Positions 32,075 to 40,708 of a stretch of 64,000 nucleotides of DNA are shown one piece after another; within the stretch, counting starts at the first letter, position 1; each line of letters starts with the position of its first letter. Made by a program: the position numbers and the translations under genes. The notes below the pieces were generated by a model, which saw only the letters and a list, made by a program, of their open reading frames with translations, had not been told where the DNA came from and did no database searches. This DNA comes from Edaphovirga cremea (lineage in GTDB: Bacteria > Pseudomonadota > Gammaproteobacteria > Enterobacterales > Enterobacteriaceae). The stretch spans positions 1 through 64,000 of the forward strand of contig NZ_QOVA01000008.1 of the NCBI RefSeq assembly GCF_003332275.1, read 5' to 3'.

Positions 32075-33342
32075 GTTGGTTGTTAATTATTCCTATTATG
32101 ATCGCCTGCCTGTTCCTGAACATGCGCGTGTACCTGGCAATGTTCACCGGAATTATCGCCTACTTTTTGTTTTACTCGTCGGTGCCGCTGGAAATCGCCA
32201 TCCAACGCCTGATTGCACCCACCCAGAGTCCGTCATTGCTGGCTATCCCGTTCTTTATATTGCTGGGTACGCTGATGAGCTATACCGGTATCGCTGAGCG
32301 CATCCTGCAAATCGCCAACGTGCTGGTCGGCAAGATGCGCGGCGGCCTTGGTGTTGCCAACATCATGGTCAGCACCATGATGGGTGGGGTCAGTGCTTCC
32401 AACCTGGCGGACGCGGCCATGCTGTCGCGCATGATGGTACCGGAAATGGAGCGCAAGGGTTATAACCGGGCATTTGCTGCGGCGATTACGGCGGGGGGTT
32501 CACTGGTTACACCGATTATTCCGCCGGGCATTGCGTTGATTATTTACGGTCTGGTTGCTGATGTCTCCATCGGTAAAATGTTTATGGCGGGTCTGGTGCC
32601 GGGTCTGATCTGCGCCGTAGTACTGATGTTTACCGTCTATCTGGTCGCCAGAAACGGGGACTTCAAACCCTCGCGTGATACCTGGCCGACGGGAAGAGAA
32701 GTGGCGGTATCGCTGGGCCAGGCGTGGCCAGCGCTGTTCCTGATTGTCGCCGTGGTTGGCGGTATCCGTGCCAATATCTTTACCCCGACCGAAGCGGGCG
32801 CAGCGGCAGTATTTATCGTGTTGATTATCGGTTTCTTTATCTACCGCGAGATGACAATCTCTGACGTGGTGAAGGCACTCGGGGAAACGGCGCGTTCGAC
32901 CGCCTCCGTGATGCTGGTGATCATGGCGAGCGCCGCGCTGGGCTGGATCTTCTCGATGGAACACGCAGGCGTTGCGGTTGCCAATTTTGTTACTTCGCTG
33001 ACCGAAAACAAGTACATGTTCCTGCTGATCATCAACGTGCTGCTGCTGACGCTGGGGATGTTCCTTGAGGGAAATGCCATCCTGCTGATTCTGGTGCCTC
33101 TGCTGAAGCCGATCGTTGAGCACTTCGGCATCGACCCGGTACATTTTGGTATTATCATGATCTTCAACCTCTCGATCGGTGCCTTTACCCCGCCGGTGGG
33201 AACCGTGATGTTGTTGGTGTGTAATATCACGCAGGTCTCGGTGGGCGAATTCTTCAAGAAATCGCTGCCGCTGCTGGCCGCCCTGCTATTTATGCTGTTG
33301 CTGGTCACCTACATCCCGGCAATTTCCCTGTTCCTGGTGTAA
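32071..33342 (+). CDS. TRAP transporter large permease (DctM family), 423 aa
   Basis: About 11-12 transmembrane helices. DctM signatures include PFFILLGTLMSYTGIAERI, NIMVSTMMGGVSASNLADAAMLSRMMVPEMERKGY, GGSLVTPIIPPGIALIIYG, FTPTEAGAAAVF and FTPPVGTVMLLVCNITQVSVGEFFKKSLPLL. Catalyses sodium-coupled uptake of the acid delivered by the periplasmic receptor. Normal length. It ends the TRAP unit; a strong hairpin follows and the otnK gene starts 349 nt later, so TRAP and enzyme genes may have separate promoters. Confidence 0.95.
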   Translation: MSWLLIIPIMIACLFLNMRVYLAMFTGIIAYFLFYSSVPLEIAIQRLIAPTQSPSLLAIPFFILLGTLMSYTGIAERILQIANVLVGKMRGGLGVANIMVSTMMGGVSASNLADAAMLSRMMVPEMERKGYNRAFAAAITAGGSLVTPIIPPGIALIIYGLVADVSIGKMFMAGLVPGLICAVVLMFTVYLVARNGDFKPSRDTWPTGREVAVSLGQAWPALFLIVAVVGGIRANIFTPTEAGAAAVFIVLIIGFFIYREMTISDVVKALGETARSTASVMLVIMASAALGWIFSMEHAGVAVANFVTSLTENKYMFLLIINVLLLTLGMFLEGNAILLILVPLLKPIVEHFGIDPVHFGIIMIFNLSIGAFTPPVGTVMLLVCNITQVSVGEFFKKSLPLLAALLFMLLLVTYIPAISLFLV

Positions 33343-33691
33343 CGGTTAATTCAGGTAGAAAGCGATAACGTTTAAGGGGCTGACTTTTTGTCAGCCCCTT
33401 AACCTATGAGAAAATTATTCAATCACTGCAACCCGTAAACTGAGGTGAGGCTTTCGGGAGTCAGCATAAAGTGTGATCATATGAGGAACACAATCCCCGC
33501 GACACAAATTTTCACAGTTTCTTGTGACGTACTATTTTAGTCAATTTCCCATCAACGCCTTTCATTACAGGGCATTACGTCGAATATTCACCAATTCACT
33601 ATTTTAAAGTTTGTGATAATTGTCATCTCAATGTGAAGCCCAAAACCTAACAATGGTGTCAATTAGAAACGGTTTCACAGGAGTGGTTGAG
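33343..33691. other. 349-bp gap between TRAP and otn genes
   Basis: Contains the hairpin at 33372-33402 and AT-rich sequence that could carry an otnK promoter, including the near-palindrome TGATAATTGTCA close to 33616. An upstream in-frame ATG at 33620 exists for otnK but lacks a ribosome site. No other gene is seen. Confidence 0.5.
33372..33402. terminator. 13-bp hairpin behind the TRAP genes
   Basis: TTAAGGGGCTGAC (33372-33384) pairs perfectly with 33390-33402; loop TTTTT. No T-tract follows on the plus strand. It may be an intrinsic terminator or an mRNA-stabilising stem at the end of the dctPQM transcript. Confidence 0.55.
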
Positions 33692-34960
33692 ATGTCTATC
33701 CAACTTGGCGTGATTGCAGATGATTTTACCGGCGCGACGGACATTGCCAGTTTTATGTCTGACAACGGCTGGAAAGTTGTGCAATTTATTGGGGTTCCCT
33801 CGCCAGAAAACGTGTGCCCAGCCGATACCGACGCTGTCGTGATCTCGTTGAAGAGCCGCTCAATACCCGCCGCTGACGCAGTGGCACAATCACTGGCCTG
33901 TTTGCAGTGGTTAAAAGAGAGTGCTCAGGCACGGCAGATCTATTTCAAATACTGCTCAACGTTTGACTCCACGCCAGCAGGCAATATCGGCCAGGTCAGC
34001 GACGCATTAATGTCTGCCGTCGGTGTGCAGCAATTAATTCACTGCCCGGCGCTGCCGCAGAATAAACGCACCGTGGTTCATGCCCACCTTTTTGTCAATG
34101 GCGTACTGCTTAACCAGTCCGGCATGGAGAATCATCCGCTGAATCCCATGCGTGATGCCGATCTGCGGCGGGTGCTTGCGCCACAGGTTCATGGTGCGGT
34201 GGGGTCGCTTAACCTTGAGACGATTCAACAGGGAACGCCCGCCATCCACCAGCAACTGGCCGCGTTAACCACCCAGGGCGTTAGCCACGTCATTGCCGAC
34301 ACGCTGACCCCCGCCGATCTGGTGAGTCTGGCTGACGCGCTGGCAGATCAGCCGCTGCTGGCTGGCGGCTCAGGTTTAGGCGGTGCGCTGGCTAAACACC
34401 GCCCTTCTGTTGCCGGTTCTGGTGCGAAGGTATTCACTTTCCCTGCGGAGAAAAAAGCCGTCGTGCTGTCGGGCAGTTGCTCGGCCATGACCAACCGGCA
34501 GGTCAATGCCTACTGCCAGCGGGCGGCGCATTTTGCCCTGGATGTTGGGCGCTGTATCAATCTGGATGCAGCCTATATCCGCGAAATCGCCGATTGGGTG
34601 CTGGCCCATGTCAGCGACGATTTGGCGCCGTTGGTGTATGCCACGCAACCGCCGGAAATCATCCGTGACATCCAGCAAAAATACGGTGAACAGCAGGCCA
34701 GTGCCGCGGTGGAAGAGACTTTCGCCCGTTTGGCCACCGACTTGCTGGGGCGCGGCGTCAACACATTTATCGTCGCGGGTGGCGAAACCTCTGGCACGGT
34801 GGTCAAACAGCTTGACGTACAGACGCTCGAAATTGGCAAATCAATTGCACCTGGGGTGCCGTGGGTTCGCGACCCACAACGCGGTTTGATGCTGGCACTT
34901 AAATCCGGCAATTTTGGCAACGAAGACTTTTTTGTAACGGCACAGGAGTATACAGAGTGA
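33692..34960 (+). CDS. otnK: 3-oxo-tetronate kinase OtnK (DUF1537 / four-carbon acid sugar kinase), 422 aa
   Basis: ATP-dependent kinase forming 3-oxo-tetronate 4-phosphate. The start at 33692 follows AGGAGTGGTTGAG. N-terminal signature LGVIADDFTGATDIASFM (residues 5-22) is the substrate/phosphoryl site of the family. C-terminal nucleotide-binding domain has VVLSGSCSAMTNRQV and FIVAGGETSGTVVKQL, with the final PGVPWVRDP and LKSGNFG motifs. Neighbouring otnC and otnI support the tetronate assignment over other DUF1537 activities. Its stop overlaps the otnC GTG start by 4 nt. Confidence 0.93.
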   Translation: MSIQLGVIADDFTGATDIASFMSDNGWKVVQFIGVPSPENVCPADTDAVVISLKSRSIPAADAVAQSLACLQWLKESAQARQIYFKYCSTFDSTPAGNIGQVSDALMSAVGVQQLIHCPALPQNKRTVVHAHLFVNGVLLNQSGMENHPLNPMRDADLRRVLAPQVHGAVGSLNLETIQQGTPAIHQQLAALTTQGVSHVIADTLTPADLVSLADALADQPLLAGGSGLGGALAKHRPSVAGSGAKVFTFPAEKKAVVLSGSCSAMTNRQVNAYCQRAAHFALDVGRCINLDAAYIREIADWVLAHVSDDLAPLVYATQPPEIIRDIQQKYGEQQASAAVEETFARLATDLLGRGVNTFIVAGGETSGTVVKQLDVQTLEIGKSIAPGVPWVRDPQRGLMLALKSGNFGNEDFFVTAQEYTE

Positions 34961-35616
34961 ACAGTATCCCGTTTTCAGAGCAACAATTGCGTGATGATCT
35001 GGTGATCTACGCTCGCTCATTATTTCAACGGGGCCTGAGCAGCGGCGGTTCCGGCAACATCAGCGCCAAACTCCCGGACGGCGGCTTTCTGGTGACACCC
35101 ACCAACTCCTGTCTGGGTGAATTGGATAGCCAGACCCTGAGTAAACTCGATGCCGAAGGCAATTATTTGAGCGGTGACAAGCCGTCGAAGGAAGTACCGA
35201 TGCATTTGGCGATGTACCGGGCCAGACCCGCTTGCGGTGCCGTGGTGCATTTGCATTCGCCCTACCTGACTGCGCTGTCGTGCCTCACAAATATCGATAG
35301 TGAGAATTGTCTGCCATCAATTACGCCATACTATGTGATGCGTATCGGACGGCTTCCTTTACTGCCCTACATGAAACCGGGCGATCCGGCCATTGCTGTC
35401 GCGCTGGCAGAGACCGCCCGTGACCATAATGCAGTCCTGCTGGCCAACCACGGCCCGGTGGTCACGGGCTCAACCTTGCGGGAAGCTGTGTTCAACGCCG
35501 AAGAGCTTGAAGATACCGCCCGGCTATACTTTCTGCTGAAACCTTATGAGTACAACCAGTTAGCGCCATCAGCCGTCGATGAACTGACCCAGACGTACCG
35601 CAACCGAATAGGATAA
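34957..35616 (+). CDS. otnC: 3-oxo-tetronate 4-phosphate decarboxylase OtnC (class II aldolase family), 219 aa
   Basis: GTG start overlapping the otnK stop, with CAGGAG 8 nt before. Class II aldolase/adducin fold: SSGGSGNISAKLPDGGFLVTP (phosphate-binding GG-SGN-S), zinc ligands in VVHLHSPY (His-x-His) and LLANHGPVV (His). OtnC decarboxylates 3-oxo-tetronate 4-phosphate to dihydroxyacetone phosphate, which enters glycolysis. Length is standard. The stop (TAA) overlaps the ATG of the DeoR-type gene by 1 nt, showing one polycistronic message. Confidence 0.92.
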   Translation: MNSIPFSEQQLRDDLVIYARSLFQRGLSSGGSGNISAKLPDGGFLVTPTNSCLGELDSQTLSKLDAEGNYLSGDKPSKEVPMHLAMYRARPACGAVVHLHSPYLTALSCLTNIDSENCLPSITPYYVMRIGRLPLLPYMKPGDPAIAVALAETARDHNAVLLANHGPVVTGSTLREAVFNAEELEDTARLYFLLKPYEYNQLAPSAVDELTQTYRNRIG

Positions 35617-36431
35617 TGATAATGATCCCTGAACAGCGTCGTGACTTTATCTACCGCTATGTGCATGAGCAGAATGTCGCATCCTTCAAGGATCTGGCAG
35701 AGATGATGAATGTGTCGCACATGACGGTGCGCAGGGATATCCAGATGCTGGAAGCAGAAGGAAAAGTGGTGGCTATCAATGGCGGTGTAAAGCTCAACAA
35801 CATGCTCAAGCTTGAACTGGCCTATAACGAAAAAGCATCACTGAATCATGGGCTGAAACAGAATATCGGGGCACTGGCTGCCATGTTGAGCGAGCCTGGA
35901 CAGACCCTCTATCTGGACGCGGGCACGACGCTGTTTGAAGTTGCCAAGGCGATCGCCGCCAGTAACTGTTTTAACCTGACGGTGGTCACCAATGATTTCA
36001 CCATCAGCGGTTATCTGATGGATATGCCACACATCAGCCTTTACCACACGGGAGGACTGGTTGACCGGCGCAACCGCTCCTGTCTGGGAAACAGCGCCGC
36101 CAATTTCTTTAACGCGATCAATATCGATGTGGCGTTTCTCAGCAGCAGTTCCTGGGACATCGATCGCGGAATGTCGACGCCCAGCGAAGGTAAAGCCATG
36201 GTCAAGGCGGCAGTGATGCGGGCGTCACGGCGTAACATTCTGGTGTCGGACAGCAGCAAATTCGGCAAATACGGTATGTTTCACATCTGCAATCTGCAGG
36301 AACTGACCGACATTATTTCCGACGTCAATCTGCCGCCCGCCGCGCAGAAACAAATCGAAGAGTCCGGCGTTAAATTGCATCTGGTCAATAAAGAGGTAAG
36401 AGTGCCATGCTCAAATTCGCAGCAAATCTGA
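35616..36431 (+). CDS. DeoR-family transcriptional repressor, 271 aa
   Basis: N-terminal winged HTH of the DeoR class (residues about 6-58: EQRRDFIYRYVHEQNVASFKDLAEMMNVSHMTVRRDIQMLEAEGKVVAINGGV), followed by the sugar-phosphate-binding DeoRC domain (LYLDAGTTLFEVAKAIA, VVTNDFTISGYL, VAFLSSSSWDIDRGMSTPSEGKAMVKAAVMRASRRNILVSDSSKFGKYG). Start may be 35616 or ATG 35622. It lies inside the otn operon and its end overlaps otnI by 25 nt out of frame. It should sense a phosphorylated intermediate, plausibly the OtnK product, and repress the locus; the palindrome at 30384 is a candidate operator (inference). Confidence 0.92.
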   Translation: MIMIPEQRRDFIYRYVHEQNVASFKDLAEMMNVSHMTVRRDIQMLEAEGKVVAINGGVKLNNMLKLELAYNEKASLNHGLKQNIGALAAMLSEPGQTLYLDAGTTLFEVAKAIAASNCFNLTVVTNDFTISGYLMDMPHISLYHTGGLVDRRNRSCLGNSAANFFNAINIDVAFLSSSSWDIDRGMSTPSEGKAMVKAAVMRASRRNILVSDSSKFGKYGMFHICNLQELTDIISDVNLPPAAQKQIEESGVKLHLVNKEVRVPCSNSQQI

Positions 36432-37198
36432 CCTGGTTATTCACCGAGGTGCCATTTCTACAACGCTTTGCCCTGGCGGCAGAGGCCGGATTCCCGGCGG
36501 TGGAGTGCCTCTTCCCCTATGAGGAAGAGCTCGGCGCTGTGCAGCGGGCGCAAAAAGAGAGCGGCCTGCCGGTGGTGCTGATCAATGCACCGGCTGGCGT
36601 ATGGGAGAGCGGCCAGCGGGGACTTGCCTCACTGCCTGATGCAGAAACGCAATTTCAGCGTAGTGTGCAGCAAGCGCGTGAATACGCCCTGGCATTGGGA
36701 TGTAAACAGATTCATATCATGGCGGGCAACAGGGAGGAAAGCATCACCTTCGATGAGCAATACGTTTTACTTATTGAAAGATTACGTTATGCCGCAGACT
36801 TTTTAAATACAGACAACATCAGGGTCCTGATTGAACCATTAAATAATGAAAATATGCCCGGTTATTTTATCCCGTCATTCCCACTGGCCGAAAAAATAAT
36901 CCGCGACTGTGAAAGAGAAAATATTGCCTTACAGTTTGATTTTTATCACTGCCAGAAAATTCATGGCAACCTGTGGGCAAATGTACAACGTTATTGGCCC
37001 TTGATCGCCCATATACAGATAGCGTCAGTGCCAAACCGTAATGAACCCAATAAAGGGGAATTGAATTACCCGTGGTTATTCCAACAACTGGAATTGCAAG
37101 GTTATCAAGGCTGGCTCGGCTGTGAATATCGACCCGAAACAGACACTTTTGCAGGACTGGGTTGGTTTAAAGAGAATAAAGCGGTCAATATCCTTTAA
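36407..37198 (+). CDS. otnI: 2-oxo-tetronate isomerase OtnI (hydroxypyruvate isomerase family), 263 aa
   Basis: TIM-barrel sugar isomerase. N-terminus MLKFAANLTWLFTEVPFLQRFALAAEAGFPAVECLFPYE is characteristic of the Hyi/OtnI group. Metal-binding Glu and Asp/His are seen in VLIEPLNNENMPGYFI and LQFDFYHCQKIHGNL; IQIASVPNRNEPNKGELNY and the C-terminal GCEYRPE carry the last acid ligand. It interconverts 2-oxo- and 3-oxo-tetronate, feeding OtnK. Ribosome site AGAGGTAAGAG. The region near the 3' end is AT-richer than otnKC. No dehydrogenase producing 2-oxo-tetronate is found in the locus. Confidence 0.9.
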   Translation: MLKFAANLTWLFTEVPFLQRFALAAEAGFPAVECLFPYEEELGAVQRAQKESGLPVVLINAPAGVWESGQRGLASLPDAETQFQRSVQQAREYALALGCKQIHIMAGNREESITFDEQYVLLIERLRYAADFLNTDNIRVLIEPLNNENMPGYFIPSFPLAEKIIRDCERENIALQFDFYHCQKIHGNLWANVQRYWPLIAHIQIASVPNRNEPNKGELNYPWLFQQLELQGYQGWLGCEYRPETDTFAGLGWFKENKAVNIL

Positions 37199-37248
37199 TA
37201 TAAAAGAAATTCCAATAAATACTTTAACCTTACGCGCAGGAAACTATT

Positions 37249-38055
37249 ATGTCGAGTCACGTTATTATTTCATTAGCACCCGTCGCGGCGGACTCACCCC
37301 GCGTCGAACCCGCCGAAGTTGCCCAGGATATTTTAGCCTGCGCAGAAGTTGGGGCATCCGTTGTTCATCTTCATGTCCGCGATCGTCAGGGCAAACTGAC
37401 GCCAGATGTCAGCGACTTTGAAGCCACCATCAATCCCGTCCGCCAGCACTCAGACCTGATTATCCAGGCCTCCACCGGCGGCGTATCGCAAATGACCATC
37501 GAGCAACGCTGCGCCCCGCTGCACCTTCAGGGTATCGGCATGGCGTCGCTCAACGTCGGCTCCGTCAATCTCGGTGACAGCGTCTATTTCAACCCTACGC
37601 CGGATGTCGAATACTGTTCACGGCTGATTGTTGAGAAGAACATTATCCCGGAATTTGAAGTCTTTGAAATTGGGATGATTAATAACATCATTGCGCTCCA
37701 GGAGAAAATAAACTTCACGCAGCCGATGCTGTTTAATATCGTATTGGGTCATCGCGGTTCCACACCCGCGACTATCGATGCATTGATTGCCATGCGCCAA
37801 TTTATTCCGCGCGATGCACTGTGGGCCATTACCCACTATGGTCGCAGGGACTTCTCATTAATTGCCGCTGCGGTCGGAATGGGCGCGTCAGAAGTCCGTA
37901 TCGGCTTTGAAGACAGCCGTTATATTGATGCAGACCACACCGTGGAGAATAATGTTCCCCTGGTGAAAAAACTGGCCAATATTATTACCAGTATGGACAA
38001 AAAAGTGGCAACACCGGAAGAAGCCCGGCGTATGTTAAATATTACCAATAAGTAA
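37249..38055 (+). CDS. BKACE family enzyme (beta-keto acid cleavage, DUF849), 268 aa
   Basis: Zinc-dependent Claisen-type enzyme family, founding member 3-keto-5-aminohexanoate cleavage enzyme Kce. In that family a beta-keto acid and acetyl-CoA give acetoacetate and a CoA ester. Visible features: TIM-barrel start IISLAPVAADSP, the zinc-binding VVHLHVRD (His40, His42), the substrate loop GVSQM (79-83), HYGRRDFSLIAAAVGMG, and VRIGFEDSRYI with the catalytic-site Glu221. Strong GCAGGAAACTATT ribosome site. The keto acid it takes is unknown; association with an otn operon is unusual. It could remove a side product or act on a related beta-keto acid such as a 3-oxo-tetronate analogue (inference). 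Confidence 0.9.
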   Translation: MSSHVIISLAPVAADSPRVEPAEVAQDILACAEVGASVVHLHVRDRQGKLTPDVSDFEATINPVRQHSDLIIQASTGGVSQMTIEQRCAPLHLQGIGMASLNVGSVNLGDSVYFNPTPDVEYCSRLIVEKNIIPEFEVFEIGMINNIIALQEKINFTQPMLFNIVLGHRGSTPATIDALIAMRQFIPRDALWAITHYGRRDFSLIAAAVGMGASEVRIGFEDSRYIDADHTVENNVPLVKKLANIITSMDKKVATPEEARRMLNITNK

Positions 38056-38119
38056 TTCATTTAATTAAAAACCTACTACTTAAGATGCCGTATTCCTAAT
38101 GCGGCAAGTGAGGTCTTAC

Positions 38120-39472
38120 ATGGCAATCAGTAATTCCGTTTATAAAGCCGGGCTGGTAATTTCTGCATTGGGGGTACTCATTTCAGTGGCCGGGCTAATT
38201 ACACAATCCAGCGATTTATGGCACCCTGGATTGGTGATTTTTATCACTGGCTTTGCGGTAGGTGCCGGTTACTGGCCGGGACTGCGCAGTTACCAATTTA
38301 CGCTGTGGATTATTGCGGGTTTCGTCGCGGCAATGATTTACTCCAAGGATTTGATTATCTGGGGCGGGTTCAATATTACCCATAAATGGATCGTGTTCCT
38401 GGTTATTCAGGCCACCATGTTCAGTATGGGTACCAAGTTGACCATCAAGGACTTTGCTGACGTCGCAAAAATGCCTTGGGCGGTGTTTGTCGGTACGTTC
38501 TGTCACTTCCTGATCATGCCACTGCTTGGCTATGCCCTGACGATCATCTTCAACTTCCCACCTGAGGTGGCGGTCGGGATTATCTTGATTGGGTCGTGCT
38601 CCAGCGGGTTGTCATCGACAGTAATGGTCTATATTGCCAACGCCAATCTGGCACTGGCAATCTCGGTCACCGCCGTCTCTACGCTGGCCGCTACCGTCAT
38701 GACGCCGCTGTGGGTGAATATCCTCGCCGGATCGCTGATTGAAGTGCATCTGATGTCGATGATTATGGACGTCATCAAGATTGTGATGATCCCGATTGGT
38801 GCCGCTATCCTGCATGACTATCTCAAGACTTATGCCGGTGCCACCGCGAAAAACGTCGTCAAATCGATTGCGGGTGTCTGTGCGGTGTGGCTGATCTACA
38901 TGATATTTGGCGGCTGGAACAGCCTGTTTGAAACGGCATCAGCGGATGCACAGATGCTGGCCGTGGTCGCAAACTTCTTTGCTGGCGGTATTATCTGGAG
39001 CCTGTTCTACACCTGGTTAACCACCAAGTCCGACAAGGTTCTGAAAGCGATGCCAAAGATCTCCATGATGGGCATTATCTTCTTCACCACCACGGCAGCG
39101 GCTGCGGGCCGGGACAACCTGATGCAAGTGGGTATCCTGTTATGCGTCGCAATGCTGATTCACAACTGCGGCGGTTTCCTGATCGGCTACTGCATGAGTC
39201 GCTGGGTGTTCCGTCTGGATGTGGAATCCTCACGCACCATCGCCTTTGAGGTCGGATTACAGAACGGTGGCATGGCCTCTGGCCTGGCTGCGGCGATGGG
39301 CAAACTGGCGACCGTCGGTCTGGCCTCTGCCGTCATGACCCCGCTGGGTAACGTGACTGGCTCACTGCTGGCCAACTACTGGCGCAAAAAAGACTTGAAC
39401 CGTGAGCGGGCGGCGGCAAAAAACTCCGCAGCGAAAGTGGCTTCTTCAATCTCTAAAACTCACTCTGCATAA
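38120..39472 (+). CDS. BASS-family (bile acid:Na+ symporter type) transporter, 450 aa
   Basis: Integral membrane protein with about 11-12 helices. The start at 38120 follows AAGTGAGG; 38099 is an alternative. BASS motifs are visible: FSMGTKLTIKDFADVAKMPWAVFVGTFCHFLIMPLLGYAL, EVAVGIILIGSCSSGLSSTVMVYIANANLALAISVTAVSTLAATVMTPLWV (the crossing-helix motif) and IAFEVGLQNGGMASGLAAAMG. Known members move organic acids (bile acids, pyruvate, pantoate-like compounds) with sodium. As the second transporter in this locus it may import a second acid or export a product. The N-terminal 80 residues carry extra helices not typical of short BASS proteins. Confidence 0.85.
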   Translation: MAISNSVYKAGLVISALGVLISVAGLITQSSDLWHPGLVIFITGFAVGAGYWPGLRSYQFTLWIIAGFVAAMIYSKDLIIWGGFNITHKWIVFLVIQATMFSMGTKLTIKDFADVAKMPWAVFVGTFCHFLIMPLLGYALTIIFNFPPEVAVGIILIGSCSSGLSSTVMVYIANANLALAISVTAVSTLAATVMTPLWVNILAGSLIEVHLMSMIMDVIKIVMIPIGAAILHDYLKTYAGATAKNVVKSIAGVCAVWLIYMIFGGWNSLFETASADAQMLAVVANFFAGGIIWSLFYTWLTTKSDKVLKAMPKISMMGIIFFTTTAAAAGRDNLMQVGILLCVAMLIHNCGGFLIGYCMSRWVFRLDVESSRTIAFEVGLQNGGMASGLAAAMGKLATVGLASAVMTPLGNVTGSLLANYWRKKDLNRERAAAKNSAAKVASSISKTHSA

Positions 39473-39482
39473 AGGAAAGATT

Positions 39483-39902
39483 ATGTTGACTAAACTGACA
39501 TTAGCAAATGCGCAACGTGCGGTGAACCATGCTCTTGAACTGTCAGAGATGGTTTACCAGAATCGGCCACTGAGCGTCGCGGTGTGCGACAAACAAGGTT
39601 TTTTACTCGCCTTCGCCCGCATGGATGCCGCCAAATTACTGACCATAGAGCTGACGCAGCGCAAAGCCTATACCAGCAGCCGGATGGGCTGTCAGACCGA
39701 CGCCTTCTTGCTGCGTTTGCAGAAAGAACAACTCGACATCAGCTATTTTGGCGATGATCGCTTTACCGCGCTGCCCGGTGGCATCCCGCTACTGGATGAG
39801 AATAAACAGTGCATTGGCGCAGTGGCCGTGGGCGGTCTCTCCGCCAAGGAAGATCACGAAGCTGCGGTTAGCGTCGCACAATTTTTGCATGAGCTGGCGT
39901 AG
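39483..39902 (+). CDS. GlcG/HbpS-like (DUF336) protein, 139 aa
   Basis: Start at 39483 (AAAGGAAAG ribosome site, 10 nt after the transporter stop). Typical DUF336 features: LANAQRAVNHALELSEMVYQNRPLSVAVCDKQGFLLAFARMDAAKLLTIELTQRKAYTSSRM, and ALPGGIPLLDENKQCIGAVAVGGLSAKEDHEAAVSVAQFL near the C-terminus. The family includes heme-binding HbpS, GlcG of glycolate loci and subunits in corrinoid operons; role is often unknown but occurrence in acid catabolic operons is common. Its exact job here cannot be assigned. Confidence 0.88.
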   Translation: MLTKLTLANAQRAVNHALELSEMVYQNRPLSVAVCDKQGFLLAFARMDAAKLLTIELTQRKAYTSSRMGCQTDAFLLRLQKEQLDISYFGDDRFTALPGGIPLLDENKQCIGAVAVGGLSAKEDHEAAVSVAQFLHELA

Positions 39903-39939
39903 TCACCCGCTCACCCTATTTACCGAGAAGGAATTTACC

Positions 39940-40593
39940 ATGAAAAAGATAGCTATTTTTCACACCAGCAGTGCCACGCTGGGCATGATGCAAAACCTGA
40001 TCGCCGATCATATGCCGCAGGCGGAAGTGATGCACATCGTTGAAGATTCGATGATCAAGCAGGTGATGAAACACGGCGGCATCAGCCCCGCGATCAGTGC
40101 CCGTATCGCTGGCTACATTGATATTGCCCAGAAAGCCGGATGCGAGATCTTCATGACGGCGTGTTCATCCATCGGCGGTGCCGTTGAGCAATGCCAGTTC
40201 ATGACGCCGTTGCAACTGACGCGTATCGATTGCGCGATGGTTGATGAAGCCATTGCGCTCGGCGGGCGTATTGCCGTGCTGGCTACCGTCGCAACCACGC
40301 TGGAACCTACGCTGGAATTTGTCCGCCGCAAGGCGAGTGAAGCCGGTAAAGATCTGGAGATAGTTCCAACCCTGATGCCAGAAGCCTTCACGGCATTGCT
40401 AGATGGTGACAACGTCACTCACGACAGGATCGTTGCTGAAGGGTTGAAAAACGCTTTTGCCAACAGTGACGTAGTGATGCTGGCACAGGCGTCGATGGCT
40501 CGGGTGTTATCTTCGCTGCCAACGCCGCCGGTACCGGTTCTCACCTCACCGGAACGCGGGATTTTGTGGTTGAAGCAGCAAGCGGAGGTTTGA
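39940..40593 (+). CDS. Asp/Glu racemase-superfamily protein, 217 aa
   Basis: Two-lobed fold of the aspartate/glutamate racemase, hydantoin racemase, maleate isomerase and arylmalonate decarboxylase superfamily. Ribosome site GAGAAGGAATTTACC. N-lobe MKKIAIFHTSSATLGMMQNL, catalytic-type Cys75 in IFMTACSSIGG, and C-lobe VVMLAQASMARVL (residues 178-190). In two-base racemases a second Cys stands at the C-lobe position; here it is Ala-Gln-Ala, so only one catalytic Cys is present. One-Cys members are decarboxylases or act in a retained-side manner, so simple amino acid racemisation is unlikely (inference). It is the last gene of the operon before the terminator. Confidence 0.88.
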   Translation: MKKIAIFHTSSATLGMMQNLIADHMPQAEVMHIVEDSMIKQVMKHGGISPAISARIAGYIDIAQKAGCEIFMTACSSIGGAVEQCQFMTPLQLTRIDCAMVDEAIALGGRIAVLATVATTLEPTLEFVRRKASEAGKDLEIVPTLMPEAFTALLDGDNVTHDRIVAEGLKNAFANSDVVMLAQASMARVLSSLPTPPVPVLTSPERGILWLKQQAEV

Positions 40594-40661
40594 TTCGGAT
40601 GGGGAAAGACGGTCTGTTGTGACCGTCATTCTGTTTGGCCAGGGAACATATTTAGTAAGGT

Positions 40662-40702
40662 AAAAAGCCAGCACGGTAATCTGTCTACCGTGCTGGCTTT
40701 TT
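40662..40702. terminator. Bidirectional terminator between catabolic and fimbrial operons
   Basis: A 17-bp perfect stem AAAAAGCCAGCACGGTA/complement with a 7-nt loop; T-tracts on both strands. It ends the plus-strand catabolic operon and the minus-strand second fimbrial operon. Confidence 0.93.
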
Positions 40703-40708
40703 CTCAGT

